Shown here: piece by piece, positions 7,497-15,910 of the stretch
Numbering within the stretch: position 1 is the first letter of the stretch
Layout: each line of letters starts with the position of its first letter
The notes under the pieces: generated by a model
What the model was told of the DNA's origin: nothing
Seen by the model: the letters and a program-made list of their open reading frames with translations, nothing else
Database searches by the model: none
Assembly (NCBI RefSeq): GCF_005843925.1
Contig: NZ_VCBC01000013.1
Location: 1-46,003 of the forward strand
Length of the DNA stretch: 46,003 nucleotides
Direction of reading: 5' to 3'
DNA from: Thalassotalea litorea
GTDB lineage: Bacteria > Pseudomonadota > Gammaproteobacteria > Enterobacterales > Alteromonadaceae
Made by a program: the position numbers and the translations under genes

Positions 7497-7673
7497 CCTG
7501 ACACTTCCTGATATTCCCAGTAAACCCAATGACTAACTAGGTAGATAGCTTTCGCTACAAGTACACGCTTGTGATTGTGAGCAAAAGCCTCTGATTAATT
7601 TACGGATATCTGAACAGAAGTCAAAATACGAATCTTATAAACGATTACCGGTTTCGTTACTGACGACTGACTA

Positions 7674-8099
7674 TCACGCCATTTGTGAAAACAGTGTGGC
7701 AGCCTGGCGCGGGTCACAATGGTTATCAATCATCGGATACAGCACTTTTTCTTCTTTCATATTATGCTGAGCGAGCAACCTTTGCAGTTCTTCAAGCTCT
7801 GGAATTTCCCGGGTATCTTTATGCACGACTTTGCACTTAATCACGTTCAGTAAGTTCTTAATCAGTTCGTGTTCAGAGCACATCACCAGAGTCGGCCCCA
7901 TTTTCATGCCGGTATGTTGTTCAAAAAAGGGAAACAGAACCTGCTCTTCCCATTCAATGTGTCTGAGTAGTCCGGCAGTGAATTTTTGAAAAAAAGTGAT
8001 GGCCTTCGCATCGCTTTCCTCTAATCGACGTTTAAATTCCATAAATAAACAATCGAGACGTTCATGATCGGCACTAAAAAATTGATTAATAACAGGCAT
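7674..8099 (-). CDS. Hemerythrin-like HHE-domain protein
   Basis: This 141-aa cytoplasmic four-helix protein is likely to bind a di-iron centre. The residues expected for the metal site are visible: His12, His47 with Glu51, His77, and His112 with Glu116, in the spaced H-x3-E pattern of the HHE family. Such proteins sense, carry or detoxify O2 or NO, and often accompany denitrification or nitrate-response genes, which fits the neighbouring island. AAGGAG precedes the ATG. About 60 bases upstream lies TACC-N6-GGTA (8161-8174), made of overlapping NarL-type half-sites, hinting at nitrate control. Confidence 0.8.
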   Translation of the reverse strand: MPVINQFFSADHERLDCLFMEFKRRLEESDAKAITFFQKFTAGLLRHIEWEEQVLFPFFEQHTGMKMGPTLVMCSEHELIKNLLNVIKCKVVHKDTREIPELEELQRLLAQHNMKEEKVLYPMIDNHCDPRQAATLFSQMA

Positions 8100-8590
8100 T
8101 ACTGCACTCCTTATGCAATGAATATCGCTACCTTACTAGAGTGTGCCTGACTCTACTATTTACCTTTATGGGTAGTGCCTGTTGTGATCCAACTTAACCG
8201 GTTTAAGGTGCCTAGGAAAAACCAATATCCAAACAAAGCGCATTGACCCTGCCACAAATACAAATGCCAACACAAATGCAAACAGGAGTTGCCTTAAAGC
8301 ACGTATTATCGTACTTGATGCCGTAGCATTGGGCTTAATTAGCCTTTTTTGTGCTGGCTCAGAACCTTAAATGGAGGGTTCCGTGGCTTGCTGAAAACGA
8401 TTAATTTTTCGCCACCCTACCTAAAAGGGAGTACCCCCTCAGTACAATTTATGTCTACATCAGTTACGGTACACTGACTACCTGTCTGCCCAAGCACTGC
8501 CTCAGGGGCACTGGCATTAGATAATGGGCGGTTATACGTATGCCCAAAAATATGAGAACCTCAAAAAAAATAAGGTCTGGAGAACAACCT
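8100..8590. other. Intergenic region between divergent hemerythrin and small-protein genes
   Basis: No gene of convincing quality is visible. It contains two NarL-type inverted repeats (8161-8174 and 8418-8433) and a weak hairpin with a T-run, GGCTTAATTAGCC followed by six T (8332-8350), that could end a short plus-strand transcript. I see no perfect FNR box here. Confidence 0.5.
8418..8433. promoter_or_regulatory. NarL/NarP-like 7-2-7 inverted repeat
   Basis: TACCTAA-AA-GGGAGTA: two TACYYMT-like heptamers facing each other across two bases, the arrangement bound by NarL/NarP dimers. The right half AAAGGGAGTA is identical to those at 15687-15702 and 20864-20879. It lies about 165 bases before the ATG at 8591. 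Confidence 0.5.
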
Positions 8591-8983
8591 ATGAGTGCAA
8601 CCTACAACGAATTGCTGGCGATGGCGAATGAACAACAACAACCGCAACGCCTATTATTTTTGTTTGCCAAACCTGAAGGCAACAATCCGAAAAAGAGCAA
8701 AAAAATGCAACGCGGCCATCTTCAACCGATTATGTGTGTCGATAAATTGCCAGAGGAAGTGCAAAAGTTTGAATCATTAGTGGCCGAAGCTGACTCTGTT
8801 GCACAGGATTGGCAATTCATTTTCATTGCCGCATTAAGTGGTACGGATGGCACCGCTCCTGATACTGAGCAAGCCGAGCCTTATTTAAACAAAATGACCA
8901 ATGATCTGGTAACCGGCAACAACATTGCGAACTATGTGGTGCTTGATCGCGCCGGTAAGCCGATTGAAATGATGGTCAACTAA
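8591..8983 (+). CDS. Conserved 130-aa protein (often misnamed ribonucleotide reductase subunit alpha)
   Basis: This 130-aa soluble protein has the pattern PQRLLFLFAKPE, PIMCVDKLPEEV, DWQFIFIAALSG and NYVVLDRAGKP. I recognise it as a small conserved proteobacterial protein that databases sometimes label ribonucleotide reductase subunit alpha; it has none of the reductase's domains, so that name is not credible. Its function is unknown. The start chosen has GGAG eight bases upstream; a longer frame begins 51 bases earlier without a better site. Its place between hemerythrin and nitrate genes, plus an upstream NarL-type site, suggests a link to nitrate or anaerobic physiology. Confidence 0.7.
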   Translation: MSATYNELLAMANEQQQPQRLLFLFAKPEGNNPKKSKKMQRGHLQPIMCVDKLPEEVQKFESLVAEADSVAQDWQFIFIAALSGTDGTAPDTEQAEPYLNKMTNDLVTGNNIANYVVLDRAGKPIEMMVN

Positions 8984-9200
8984 TTCAGGTTGAACCACTA
9001 TAAGAGCGATGGAAGATTATCGATATACAATCGCTGATCTCTGTCGCAGCTTTACCTAAGACATACAAAGACCCAATCTTAAATCTCCCCCTGCCAAGCC
9101 CTAAAACATAAGATCAATAAAGCATTCGACCGATTAAAGCCGGGTTAGCCAAAGAAGACCTGCTCCGCCGTTTCGTACATTTTGCCCCTTTAATATCCGT

Positions 9201-9260
9201 GAAGGTCCGCGAAAGTCCGAGAAAGTCCGAGAAGGTCCGAGAAGGTCCGAGAAGGTCCGG
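9201..9260 (+). repeat. Six tandem copies of a 10-bp unit
   Basis: Six head-to-tail copies of GAARGTCCGA run in exact 10-base register, varying only at one purine and at the last base. The block lies in the 356-base gap between the convergent genes ending at 8983 (plus) and 9340 (minus), where no gene is seen. A period of ten bases places every copy on nearly the same face of the helix. Confidence 0.9.
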
Positions 9261-9339
9261 TATATCAATGGATATTTGTTTTTATGGTCGTACAGGTTTG
9301 CACTCTAAGCCATTGAAAATTGGCGCTGCATTTAACAAA

Positions 9340-11079
9340 TTAAGATTTAAAAAGAAAGAAGACTAATATCAGCATTGCCACCCAAAACCCCGACAGGATC
9401 ATCCAAAAAAATACTCGGCTTTGTTCTTCCTTGGTCTCAATTACATCATGTAAGAATAAAGGATTGGGATTGGTTAAATCGGAAAGAAACTGATCCAGTG
9501 TCAGGTAGCGTTTTTCCGGTTGTATTTGCACCCCTTTTTCCAGTGCCCGATCAAACCAAATAGGGATAATCGGATTATGATAGGTGGCACTTACATAGCG
9601 CAAGCGGTCGTAATCGAACGCAGTTTGGCATTCTTCGACTCCCTCGCCATAGGGTAGCTTTGAGGTAAATACTTCGTAGGTAATGGTTGCAAGCGCATAC
9701 AAATCCCCTTGTATGCCCGTATTTTTACCCAGTAAGTATTGTGGATCTGAGTACGTGGCGGTACCTAACGCTCCTTCATGCACCAAAGGGCTGTATAGCT
9801 CTGCGGTTCCGGCCACGAAAGTCGAGCCAAAATCGACAATTTTGACGTCTTGCTGCTCATTAATCAGGATATTGCCCGGCTTTAAGTCTTGATGTATGGT
9901 TTCTTTTTCATGAAATGCCTCAAGACCGGCAGCAATTTGCTTAATAATAGCAATCGCTTGCTTGGGTGCTGGAAACGGGTTTTGCTCTATCCATTTATCC
10001 AATCCAATACCATCAACATATTCCATGACATAGTACAGACAGGTTCGCGGTCGGCTTTGCTTAATCACCCGGACAATTTTGTCGCTCGATAATCGTTTTC
10101 CGATCCATTCTTCCTGGATAAACCGGTCGATGTAACTGGTATCTTGTTGAAAGTTCAACGATGGCGTTTTCATTACCAACTTTTCACCACTCTCGATATC
10201 ACTCACCAAATACAATTGGCTACGACTACTGGCAAAAAGTTCTTTTTCGATCAGGTATCCATCAAGTTTCATGCCCGGCGCAAGATCCGGTGGAAAAGGC
10301 AGGCGGGTTAATTTGGTATTAAAATCATCCAGGCTTTCATGGGCGATACTGGCAACGGTGGCCACGATGCATGAAATGTTATCATCGCTTTGTTGATCTA
10401 ATGCGAGATCGGCAAGTTTAGTGGCAATGGTTTGCTCATCATCCTCAGATTGCAGTGCCTCAATGAGTTGTGCCTCATCAACAAAGTCATGAAGACCATC
10501 ACTGCTCAACAGAAAACGATCGCCCGGTTCAACCGCAAGCTTACCGTAATCGACATGAATATTATTATCCATCCCCAAGGCACGGGTAAGATAGCTTTTC
10601 CCTTCGCCAACAAAGGCGCAGTGATCTCGGGTAAGTTGCTTTAACTTATTGTTTCTAAAGTGATAAATTCGACTATCACCGACATGAAAAAAGTGCGCTG
10701 TTTGCGATTTAAACACCATCGCCACGAACGTACACAAATAGCCCTTTTCTTCAGAAGCAAATTCATGGCTTTTTTTAAACAGCGACAGATTGATTGCCGA
10801 TAGAAGCTTTTCACCACTGTGAGCTACCGACCAGGTCTCCGGGGAAAGAAAATAATCATCAATAAAACGACTCACGGCTAACTCACTGGCTTGTTTTCCC
10901 GCTTCTGCGGTACTTACACCGTCGGCCAGCGCACAGCAAATCCCCTTATTGATAACCATTGATTGTTGCTCAGGAATGGAAAATGAAGCGGAATCTTCGT
11001 TGATAGTTTTAATGCCTGCCCGACTACTACAGCCAACAGCAACTTCCAATACACTCGATTGCGGCTTCGATTGCGACAT
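9340..11079 (-). CDS. PP2C-type phosphatase / Ser-Thr protein kinase fusion with C-terminal membrane anchor
   Basis: With the start chosen the protein has 579 aa. Residues about 10-245 are a PP2C phosphatase: ADG (52-54), GDSR (134-137), SSDGLHD (192-198) and DDN (232-234) supply the metal-binding aspartates. Residues about 270-540 are a Hanks-type kinase: lysine in VMKTP (304), HQDLKPGN (396-403, HQD in place of HRD) and DFG (417-419). The glycine loop is degenerate. A transmembrane helix at about 557-577 ends the protein. The start has AAAGGGA before it; the frame opens ten codons earlier. It lies 104 bases after the transporter at 11184-12680. The same transporter-kinase pairing occurs in Pseudomonas nasA/nirBD loci, so it may modulate nitrate assimilation. 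Confidence 0.85.
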   Translation of the reverse strand: MSQSKPQSSVLEVAVGCSSRAGIKTINEDSASFSIPEQQSMVINKGICCALADGVSTAEAGKQASELAVSRFIDDYFLSPETWSVAHSGEKLLSAINLSLFKKSHEFASEEKGYLCTFVAMVFKSQTAHFFHVGDSRIYHFRNNKLKQLTRDHCAFVGEGKSYLTRALGMDNNIHVDYGKLAVEPGDRFLLSSDGLHDFVDEAQLIEALQSEDDEQTIATKLADLALDQQSDDNISCIVATVASIAHESLDDFNTKLTRLPFPPDLAPGMKLDGYLIEKELFASSRSQLYLVSDIESGEKLVMKTPSLNFQQDTSYIDRFIQEEWIGKRLSSDKIVRVIKQSRPRTCLYYVMEYVDGIGLDKWIEQNPFPAPKQAIAIIKQIAAGLEAFHEKETIHQDLKPGNILINEQQDVKIVDFGSTFVAGTAELYSPLVHEGALGTATYSDPQYLLGKNTGIQGDLYALATITYEVFTSKLPYGEGVEECQTAFDYDRLRYVSATYHNPIIPIWFDRALEKGVQIQPEKRYLTLDQFLSDLTNPNPLFLHDVIETKEEQSRVFFWMILSGFWVAMLILVFFLFKS

Positions 11080-11183
11080 AGTGTCATTCCCTTTGCTCAT
11101 TGTTTTCATTGATATATTCGAGGGTAAAATAAAATAAGGGGGAATGAAACATTACCCCCCCATTATCTTATCAGTTGTATCGA

Positions 11184-12680
11184 TTAAGATACGTCGATCA
11201 TATGTACCGTACCATCTTCCATAACTTCAGCAATTTGTCCTCTTGGCTCATCCAAAAAGAAAGCTGCAATAAATATTACCAATGCGGAACAACCAATCAC
11301 CATAAAGAATGTGCTGTAATCGACAAAGGATAATACTGTCAGGTAAGTTACCGCACCCACGTTACCGTAAGCGCCTGCCATTCCGGCAATTTGCCCGGTC
11401 ATACGACGTTTAACCAGAGGTACTATCGCAAATACTGCACCTTCACCTGCTTGCACGAAGAAAGAACAACACATAGTGGCAATTACCGCCAGAGGGATAG
11501 CCCATGCACCGGTGATCTGACTAAGTACAAAGTAACCGATTGCTAAGCCGCCAATTAACAGCATCAAAGAATTGCGACGGCCGATTCTATCAGATAAGTA
11601 ACCGCCTGTAGGACGAGCCACCAGGTTCATAAATGCAAAACCAGAAGCAAGCAAGCCAGCTTTAACAGGATCCAGTCCCTCAAAGGTATCCAGGAAGAAC
11701 AGCGGCAACATGGAAACAACAGCAAGTTCAGAACCAAAGGTAACGAAGTAAGCAACATCCAATATCGCAACGTTCTTAAAGCGATACTTTTCTAACTCAG
11801 GAACACCTTTAGTTAGGTTTTCTTTGTTAACGCTCCAAATTTGGCTAATTTGAAAGACCATCAGAACCGCTAACACTACCCAGCAAATTTGCATAGTTTG
11901 CTCAGTGAAAAGCCCAACACCTGATGGAGACAGTTTCCATGCCAAAACGCCAAGGGCGATATACATAGGAACGTTCATCAAGAGATAAAAGAAGAAGTCG
12001 CCTCGGCTGGTTACTTCAAGGCCACCGGCTTTTTTCGGCTTAAAGTAGGTTGAACCTTTCGGTGTATTACGAGCATTGGCATAATAAACAAAGCTATAAA
12101 GACCAATAACGACACCCGTAGTCGCTATCGCATAGCGCCAGCCATCATCGCCACCATAAAGATAAGCAAGGGTTGGCAATGTCATTGCAGCTGCTGCAGA
12201 GCCAAAATTACCCCAACCGCCATAAATGCCTTCAGCAATACCTACCTGTTTAGCAGGGAACCATTCGCCAACCATGCGAATACCGATGACAAATCCTGCA
12301 CCGGTGAAACCGAGTAGAAAGCGAAACAACGCAAGCTGTTCATAGCTGCTGGCAAACGCAAACCCCATACAGGTAAACGCTGAAATAAATAACAGACAAC
12401 TAAAGGTGATCCGCGGTCCGTATTTGTCGACTAGCATACCGATAACGATACGCGCGGGAATGGTTAACGCCACATTTAGAATTAATAATGCTTTAATTTG
12501 CGGCGTGGTTAGGTCAAATGCTTCTTTGATAAATGCCAGCATGGGTGCATGACTGAACCACACGACAAAAGTTAAGAAGAAGGCAAACCAAGTGATATGT
12601 AAGGTCTTGATTTTAGGATCGCTAAAGTTGAATAATCGGATTCCGCCAGTATCGGGAACCGCTCCCTGTTGTCCAGACAT
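11184..12680 (-). CDS. Nitrate/nitrite transporter, NNP family (NarK/NasA-like)
   Basis: This 498-aa polytopic membrane protein of the major facilitator superfamily is consistent with 12 helices. The nitrate/nitrite-porter signature is present as [10 protein letters not shown] (about residue 150) and the arginine-bearing motif GIRMVGEWF just before it; [16 protein letters not shown] is the MFS loop motif. It moves nitrate, nitrite or both across the inner membrane. Pairing with the downstream phosphatase-kinase gene favours a nitrate-uptake (NasA) role, though sequence alone does not separate import from antiport. A perfect FNR box lies about 70 bases before the ATG, predicting induction without oxygen. 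Confidence 0.88.
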   Translation of the reverse strand: MSGQQGAVPDTGGIRLFNFSDPKIKTLHITWFAFFLTFVVWFSHAPMLAFIKEAFDLTTPQIKALLILNVALTIPARIVIGMLVDKYGPRITFSCLLFISAFTCMGFAFASSYEQLALFRFLLGFTGAGFVIGIRMVGEWFPAKQVGIAEGIYGGWGNFGSAAAAMTLPTLAYLYGGDDGWRYAIATTGVVIGLYSFVYYANARNTPKGSTYFKPKKAGGLEVTSRGDFFFYLLMNVPMYIALGVLAWKLSPSGVGLFTEQTMQICWVVLAVLMVFQISQIWSVNKENLTKGVPELEKYRFKNVAILDVAYFVTFGSELAVVSMLPLFFLDTFEGLDPVKAGLLASGFAFMNLVARPTGGYLSDRIGRRNSLMLLIGGLAIGYFVLSQITGAWAIPLAVIATMCCSFFVQAGEGAVFAIVPLVKRRMTGQIAGMAGAYGNVGAVTYLTVLSFVDYSTFFMVIGCSALVIFIAAFFLDEPRGQIAEVMEDGTVHMIDVS

Positions 12681-12748
12681 TGTATTTCTCCAAAGAGTCT
12701 ATAAATGGTATCTGGTGCTAATCATTATTGTTAATGAAGAAAAAAACT

Positions 12749-12762
12749 TTGATTTGAATCAA
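12749..12762. promoter_or_regulatory. FNR box (perfect)
   Basis: TTGATTTGAATCAA matches TTGAT-N4-ATCAA exactly. Its centre is 75 bases before the ATG of the minus-strand transporter. With FNR at -41.5, transcription would start about 34 bases before that ATG, the usual class II activator position. Confidence 0.75.
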
Positions 12763-12854
12763 CCTTTTGCCTCTGGAATATGACAGCCAGATTAACGTCT
12801 ACCTCCACAAGGCAAGCGCCGATCCCTTGCCAGCTCAGCATTTTCACCACCCCC

Positions 12855-12870
12855 TACCCCTTTTTAGGTA
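12855..12870. promoter_or_regulatory. NarL/NarP-like 7-2-7 inverted repeat
   Basis: TACCCCT-TT-TTAGGTA: the left heptamer fits TACYYMT exactly and the right (TACCTAA on the other strand) at six of seven. It sits between two divergent transporter genes. A further half-site, GGGAGTA, lies at 12905-12911, nearer the plus-strand gene. Confidence 0.5.
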
Positions 12871-12999
12871 ATCCGAATGACAAAACAGCAAAACAAAGAA
12901 ACTTGGGAGTATTGAGATATCCCTTGAGTTCGTTTAATAATGGAAGGGAATCAACGAACTAAAAATTTTAATCCGTTAACCTACGGCGAACTAAATACC

Positions 13000-14271
13000 A
13001 TGCAATCACCATCGACAAAAGCCAATATTGCACTGACCTTAGCCACCCTGGCATTTGCAGCCAATTTTTCAGTTTGGGTGTTATACGCCGTTATCGGAAT
13101 CCACTTAAAAAGCCAATTGGGTCTATCCGCAACGGAATTTGGTTTGCTGCTATCAACCCCAATTTTTAGCGGTGCGGTGTTACGGTTACCAATAGGCTTC
13201 TTATCGGAAAGGTATGCCCCGAAAAAGCTACTTTTGTGGCAAATGGCGTTTTTAATCATTCCTTTGATTATGCTAAAAGATGCCACGACTTTGGTCGATT
13301 ACCTTTGGTTAGGGCTGCTTATTGGCGTATCTGGTGTATCGTTTACCATCGGTATTCGTTATGTCGTTGACTGGTTTTCGTCACAAAAACAAGGCACGGC
13401 GATGGGTATTTTCGGTGCCGGCAATGCCGGTGCGGCAATTACCTTAGCGTTGGCGCCCTGGATCATCGATCATGCAGGATTAGACTTGTTAGGCCCTATA
13501 TACGCGGCAGGGATGATTCTGGTCATTTTACTGTTTGGGTTTGTGGCCCCGCAGACTCCGGCTTATATACTGCAAAAGAACAAACAAGGCTGGCAACATC
13601 ACTTCGAACCGCTGCGCCATCTCGCCGTGTGGCGTTTTGGTCTTTACTATTATTTTGTGTTTGGCGGTTATCTGGCTCTGACCCTATGGTTACCCCAATA
13701 TTATGTCAGTGCCTATGATTTAAATATCAATCAGGCAATGGCGTTAACGTTATTGTACGTCACCAGCTCAAGCTTAGTCCGCGCCGCTGGCGGTTGGTTT
13801 GCAGACAAATATGGCGCCAGAACGGTGAATTGGAGTGTATTTTGGACCTGTCTGGTCTGTCTGTTCTTTTTGAGTTATCCACCAACCACTATGGTAATCC
13901 AAGGAGTCGACAAACAAGTAAACCTGCATATTGAAATTAATGTCTGGGTATTCACCGGTTTGATATTTGTGATTGGTATTGCACAAGGTTTTGGTCGCGC
14001 CAGTGTCTATAAAATTATCTATGACTATTACCCCAAACAAATGGGCAGCGTCGGTGGCGTTGTGGCTATGGTTGGGGCATTAGGTGGTTGTACATTGCCT
14101 TTGATTTTTGGTATCGCCGTCGATTTCATCGGTGTTTATAGTGCCTGTTTTATGCTGTTGTATGCGGTGCTCGCCGCATGCATGCTATTAATGTTTGTGG
14201 CCAACAAAAAAGAAAAACATCAAGAGCGGGTAAGGCATGCAATTGAAACCAATTTTCTGGAACGCGACTAG
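13000..14271 (+). CDS. Nitrate/nitrite transporter, NNP family (second copy)
   Basis: This 423-aa MFS membrane protein has about 12 helices. The NNP motifs are GIRYVVDWF and GAGNAGAA in mid-protein and RAAGGWFADKYGAR in the central loop. I chose the ATG giving MQSPSTKAN..., which matches the short N-termini of NarK-type proteins; the frame extends 20 codons upstream with an unusual polar leader. It is shorter than, and clearly different from, the transporter encoded divergently at 11184-12680. It is followed after 28 bases by nnrS on the same strand, so the two are probably co-transcribed. Substrate (nitrate or nitrite) and direction are not resolvable here. Confidence 0.85.
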   Translation: MQSPSTKANIALTLATLAFAANFSVWVLYAVIGIHLKSQLGLSATEFGLLLSTPIFSGAVLRLPIGFLSERYAPKKLLLWQMAFLIIPLIMLKDATTLVDYLWLGLLIGVSGVSFTIGIRYVVDWFSSQKQGTAMGIFGAGNAGAAITLALAPWIIDHAGLDLLGPIYAAGMILVILLFGFVAPQTPAYILQKNKQGWQHHFEPLRHLAVWRFGLYYYFVFGGYLALTLWLPQYYVSAYDLNINQAMALTLLYVTSSSLVRAAGGWFADKYGARTVNWSVFWTCLVCLFFLSYPPTTMVIQGVDKQVNLHIEINVWVFTGLIFVIGIAQGFGRASVYKIIYDYYPKQMGSVGGVVAMVGALGGCTLPLIFGIAVDFIGVYSACFMLLYAVLAACMLLMFVANKKEKHQERVRHAIETNFLERD

Positions 14272-14299
14272 CATTCCTTTCCCTTTGAGAAATTAAACC

Positions 14300-15520
14300 A
14301 TGTTAAACATTACCGATAATGCCCAAGAACAAAAAATCCCGGCATTTTTTCGTCTCGGCTTTCGCCCGTTTTTTTTATCGGCAACCATATTTTCAGTGAC
14401 TGCGATTGCGTTGTGGATTGCGGCATTATCAGGCTGGTTAAACTTTGAGCCCTACGGTGGCCTGTTTTTCTGGCATGCCCATGAGATGCTTTTTGGTTTT
14501 GTGATCGCCATCATTGTCGGTTTTTTGCTTACTGCCGTGCAAACCTGGACCGGCGTCAGCGGTGTTCGTGGCTGGTCATTGTTTGGGTTGTTTATGGTAT
14601 GGCTCGTCGCACGAGTTGGCATGCTAATCGGCCCGCAACATCTACTCTTTGAAACGATATTGGTGTTACTGGACATTCTGTTTTTGCCATTAAGTGCTTA
14701 TTTATTGGCTAAGCCCATCATCAAGGTTAGACAATATCGCAATTTGTTTTTTGTACCGGTGCTCGCAATACTTGCCCTGAGCAATGTTTTCACCCATTTA
14801 ACGATATCACCGCATTTTGATATACCGATAACCTTTCAAGAGATTCACTATACTGTGATTATGTTGATCACTATGATCATGGTCATAATGGGTGGCCGAG
14901 TGATCCCGTTTTTTACGGCAAACGCGACCAAAGTGGTAAAACGTCAGCCGATAAAAATACTGGAGCAAGTGGCATTAGGTTCGATGTGGCTGCTGGCACT
15001 ATGTTTTGTATTCAACATTCCAAGCAATAGCGCGAGCTTTCCATGGCTTGCTGGTTTATCTCTAATCGCAGCAACCACCAATATGGCGCGCTGCCTTCGA
15101 TGGAACTTTCAACATACCTTAAGCATTCCACTATTATGGTCGCTACATCTAGCCTACAGCCTGATCCCAATCAGCCTGTTTTTATTCGCCTGTCATTATG
15201 CGTTTGGCCTATTTAATTTAAGTAGCATTATTCATTGTTTAACACTGGGGGCAATGGCCAACTTGATCCTGGCAATGATATCCCGGGTTTCTCTTGGCCA
15301 TTCCGGCAGACCCTTGCAACTGCACCCATTCATGCCTATCGCATTTTTGCTGCTGCTTATTGCCACGTTAATTCGATTTGTCGGGGTCAATTTTTACAGT
15401 CAATCCAGTTTAATGAGCTGGCAAATAAGTGCATTGTTGTGGATTGTTAGCTTTTCCGCCTTTGCGATAATTTACTGGCCGGTATTAACTCGTCCAAGAG
15501 TCGATGGCCGCCCTGGATAG
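14300..15520 (+). CDS. nnrS: NnrS family membrane protein
   Basis: This 406-aa inner-membrane protein has about 12 helices. The N-terminal RLGFRPFFL and the histidine-rich WHAHEMLFGF (about residues 55-65) are hallmark NnrS motifs, and the histidines are thought to bind haem and copper. NnrS proteins protect cells against nitric oxide and nitrosative stress, and are typically encoded beside nitrate, nitrite or NO metabolism genes. Here it follows a NarK-type transporter by 28 bases and has its own GAGAAA ribosome site. It is full length for the family. Confidence 0.9.
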   Translation: MLNITDNAQEQKIPAFFRLGFRPFFLSATIFSVTAIALWIAALSGWLNFEPYGGLFFWHAHEMLFGFVIAIIVGFLLTAVQTWTGVSGVRGWSLFGLFMVWLVARVGMLIGPQHLLFETILVLLDILFLPLSAYLLAKPIIKVRQYRNLFFVPVLAILALSNVFTHLTISPHFDIPITFQEIHYTVIMLITMIMVIMGGRVIPFFTANATKVVKRQPIKILEQVALGSMWLLALCFVFNIPSNSASFPWLAGLSLIAATTNMARCLRWNFQHTLSIPLLWSLHLAYSLIPISLFLFACHYAFGLFNLSSIIHCLTLGAMANLILAMISRVSLGHSGRPLQLHPFMPIAFLLLLIATLIRFVGVNFYSQSSLMSWQISALLWIVSFSAFAIIYWPVLTRPRVDGRPG

Positions 15521-15686
15521 TAAATGTGCCTAAGCGGTACTTTGAACCAGAGGTATCGCCTTAACATCCTGATTTTTCTTCTTTTCATTCGTTTACTGCC
15601 GTAATGCCTTAGCATGGTTGTATTTCTTTCACGCTTGCTTCTTTCATCGTGGATTTGGCACCTGCATTGTCTCGATAAATCCCTCC

Positions 15687-15702
15687 TCCCCCAAAGGGAG
15701 TA
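15687..15702. promoter_or_regulatory. NarL/NarP-like inverted repeat
   Basis: TCCCCCA-AA-GGGAGTA. The right half is the same AAAGGGAGTA seen at 8418-8433 and 20864-20879. The left half fits TACYYMT poorly, but CTCCC-N5-GGGAG is palindromic. Its centre lies 50 bases upstream of the FNR box that serves the porin gene. Confidence 0.4.
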
Positions 15703-15737
15703 GTCCCAGGATTTACTGTAAGTACCCTTTCAAACGT

Positions 15738-15751
15738 TTGATTTAAATCAA
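15738..15751. promoter_or_regulatory. FNR box (perfect)
   Basis: TTGATTTAAATCAA fits TTGAT-N4-ATCAA exactly and is also a full palindrome. With FNR at -41.5 the plus-strand start would be near 15786, giving the porin gene an untranslated leader of about 125 bases. Confidence 0.72.
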
Positions 15752-15910
15752 GGTTTGAAGCAGTTTTCCGCGTATGGTGAACCCATAAATTCAATAACTT
15801 TAATAAAACGATAAAACGGTGACTTTCACACACGACGGAATTTAAATACTGGAATATTCAACCAAAGATTTAAATTCAAGGTGGTGAAAAAACCCATTCG
15901 GAGAAAACTA

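Noticed and set aside
7501..7670. attI site or integrase remnant at the right end of the cassette run
   Set aside because: I looked for integrase-like reading frames on both strands here and found none; the sequence is A/T-rich and non-coding.
8591..8983. Ribonucleotide reductase alpha subunit
   Set aside because: 130 residues, with no cysteine triad, ATP-cone or barrel motifs; the common database label does not fit the sequence.
9201..9260. Possible CRISPR array
   Set aside because: The units are 10 bases, directly adjacent and without spacers; no cas genes are nearby. It is a minisatellite-type tandem repeat.
10432..10644. Plus-strand open frame inside the phosphatase-kinase gene
   Set aside because: It lies entirely antisense to a well-supported gene, with no ribosome site or recognisable product; many similar shadow frames exist across the window.
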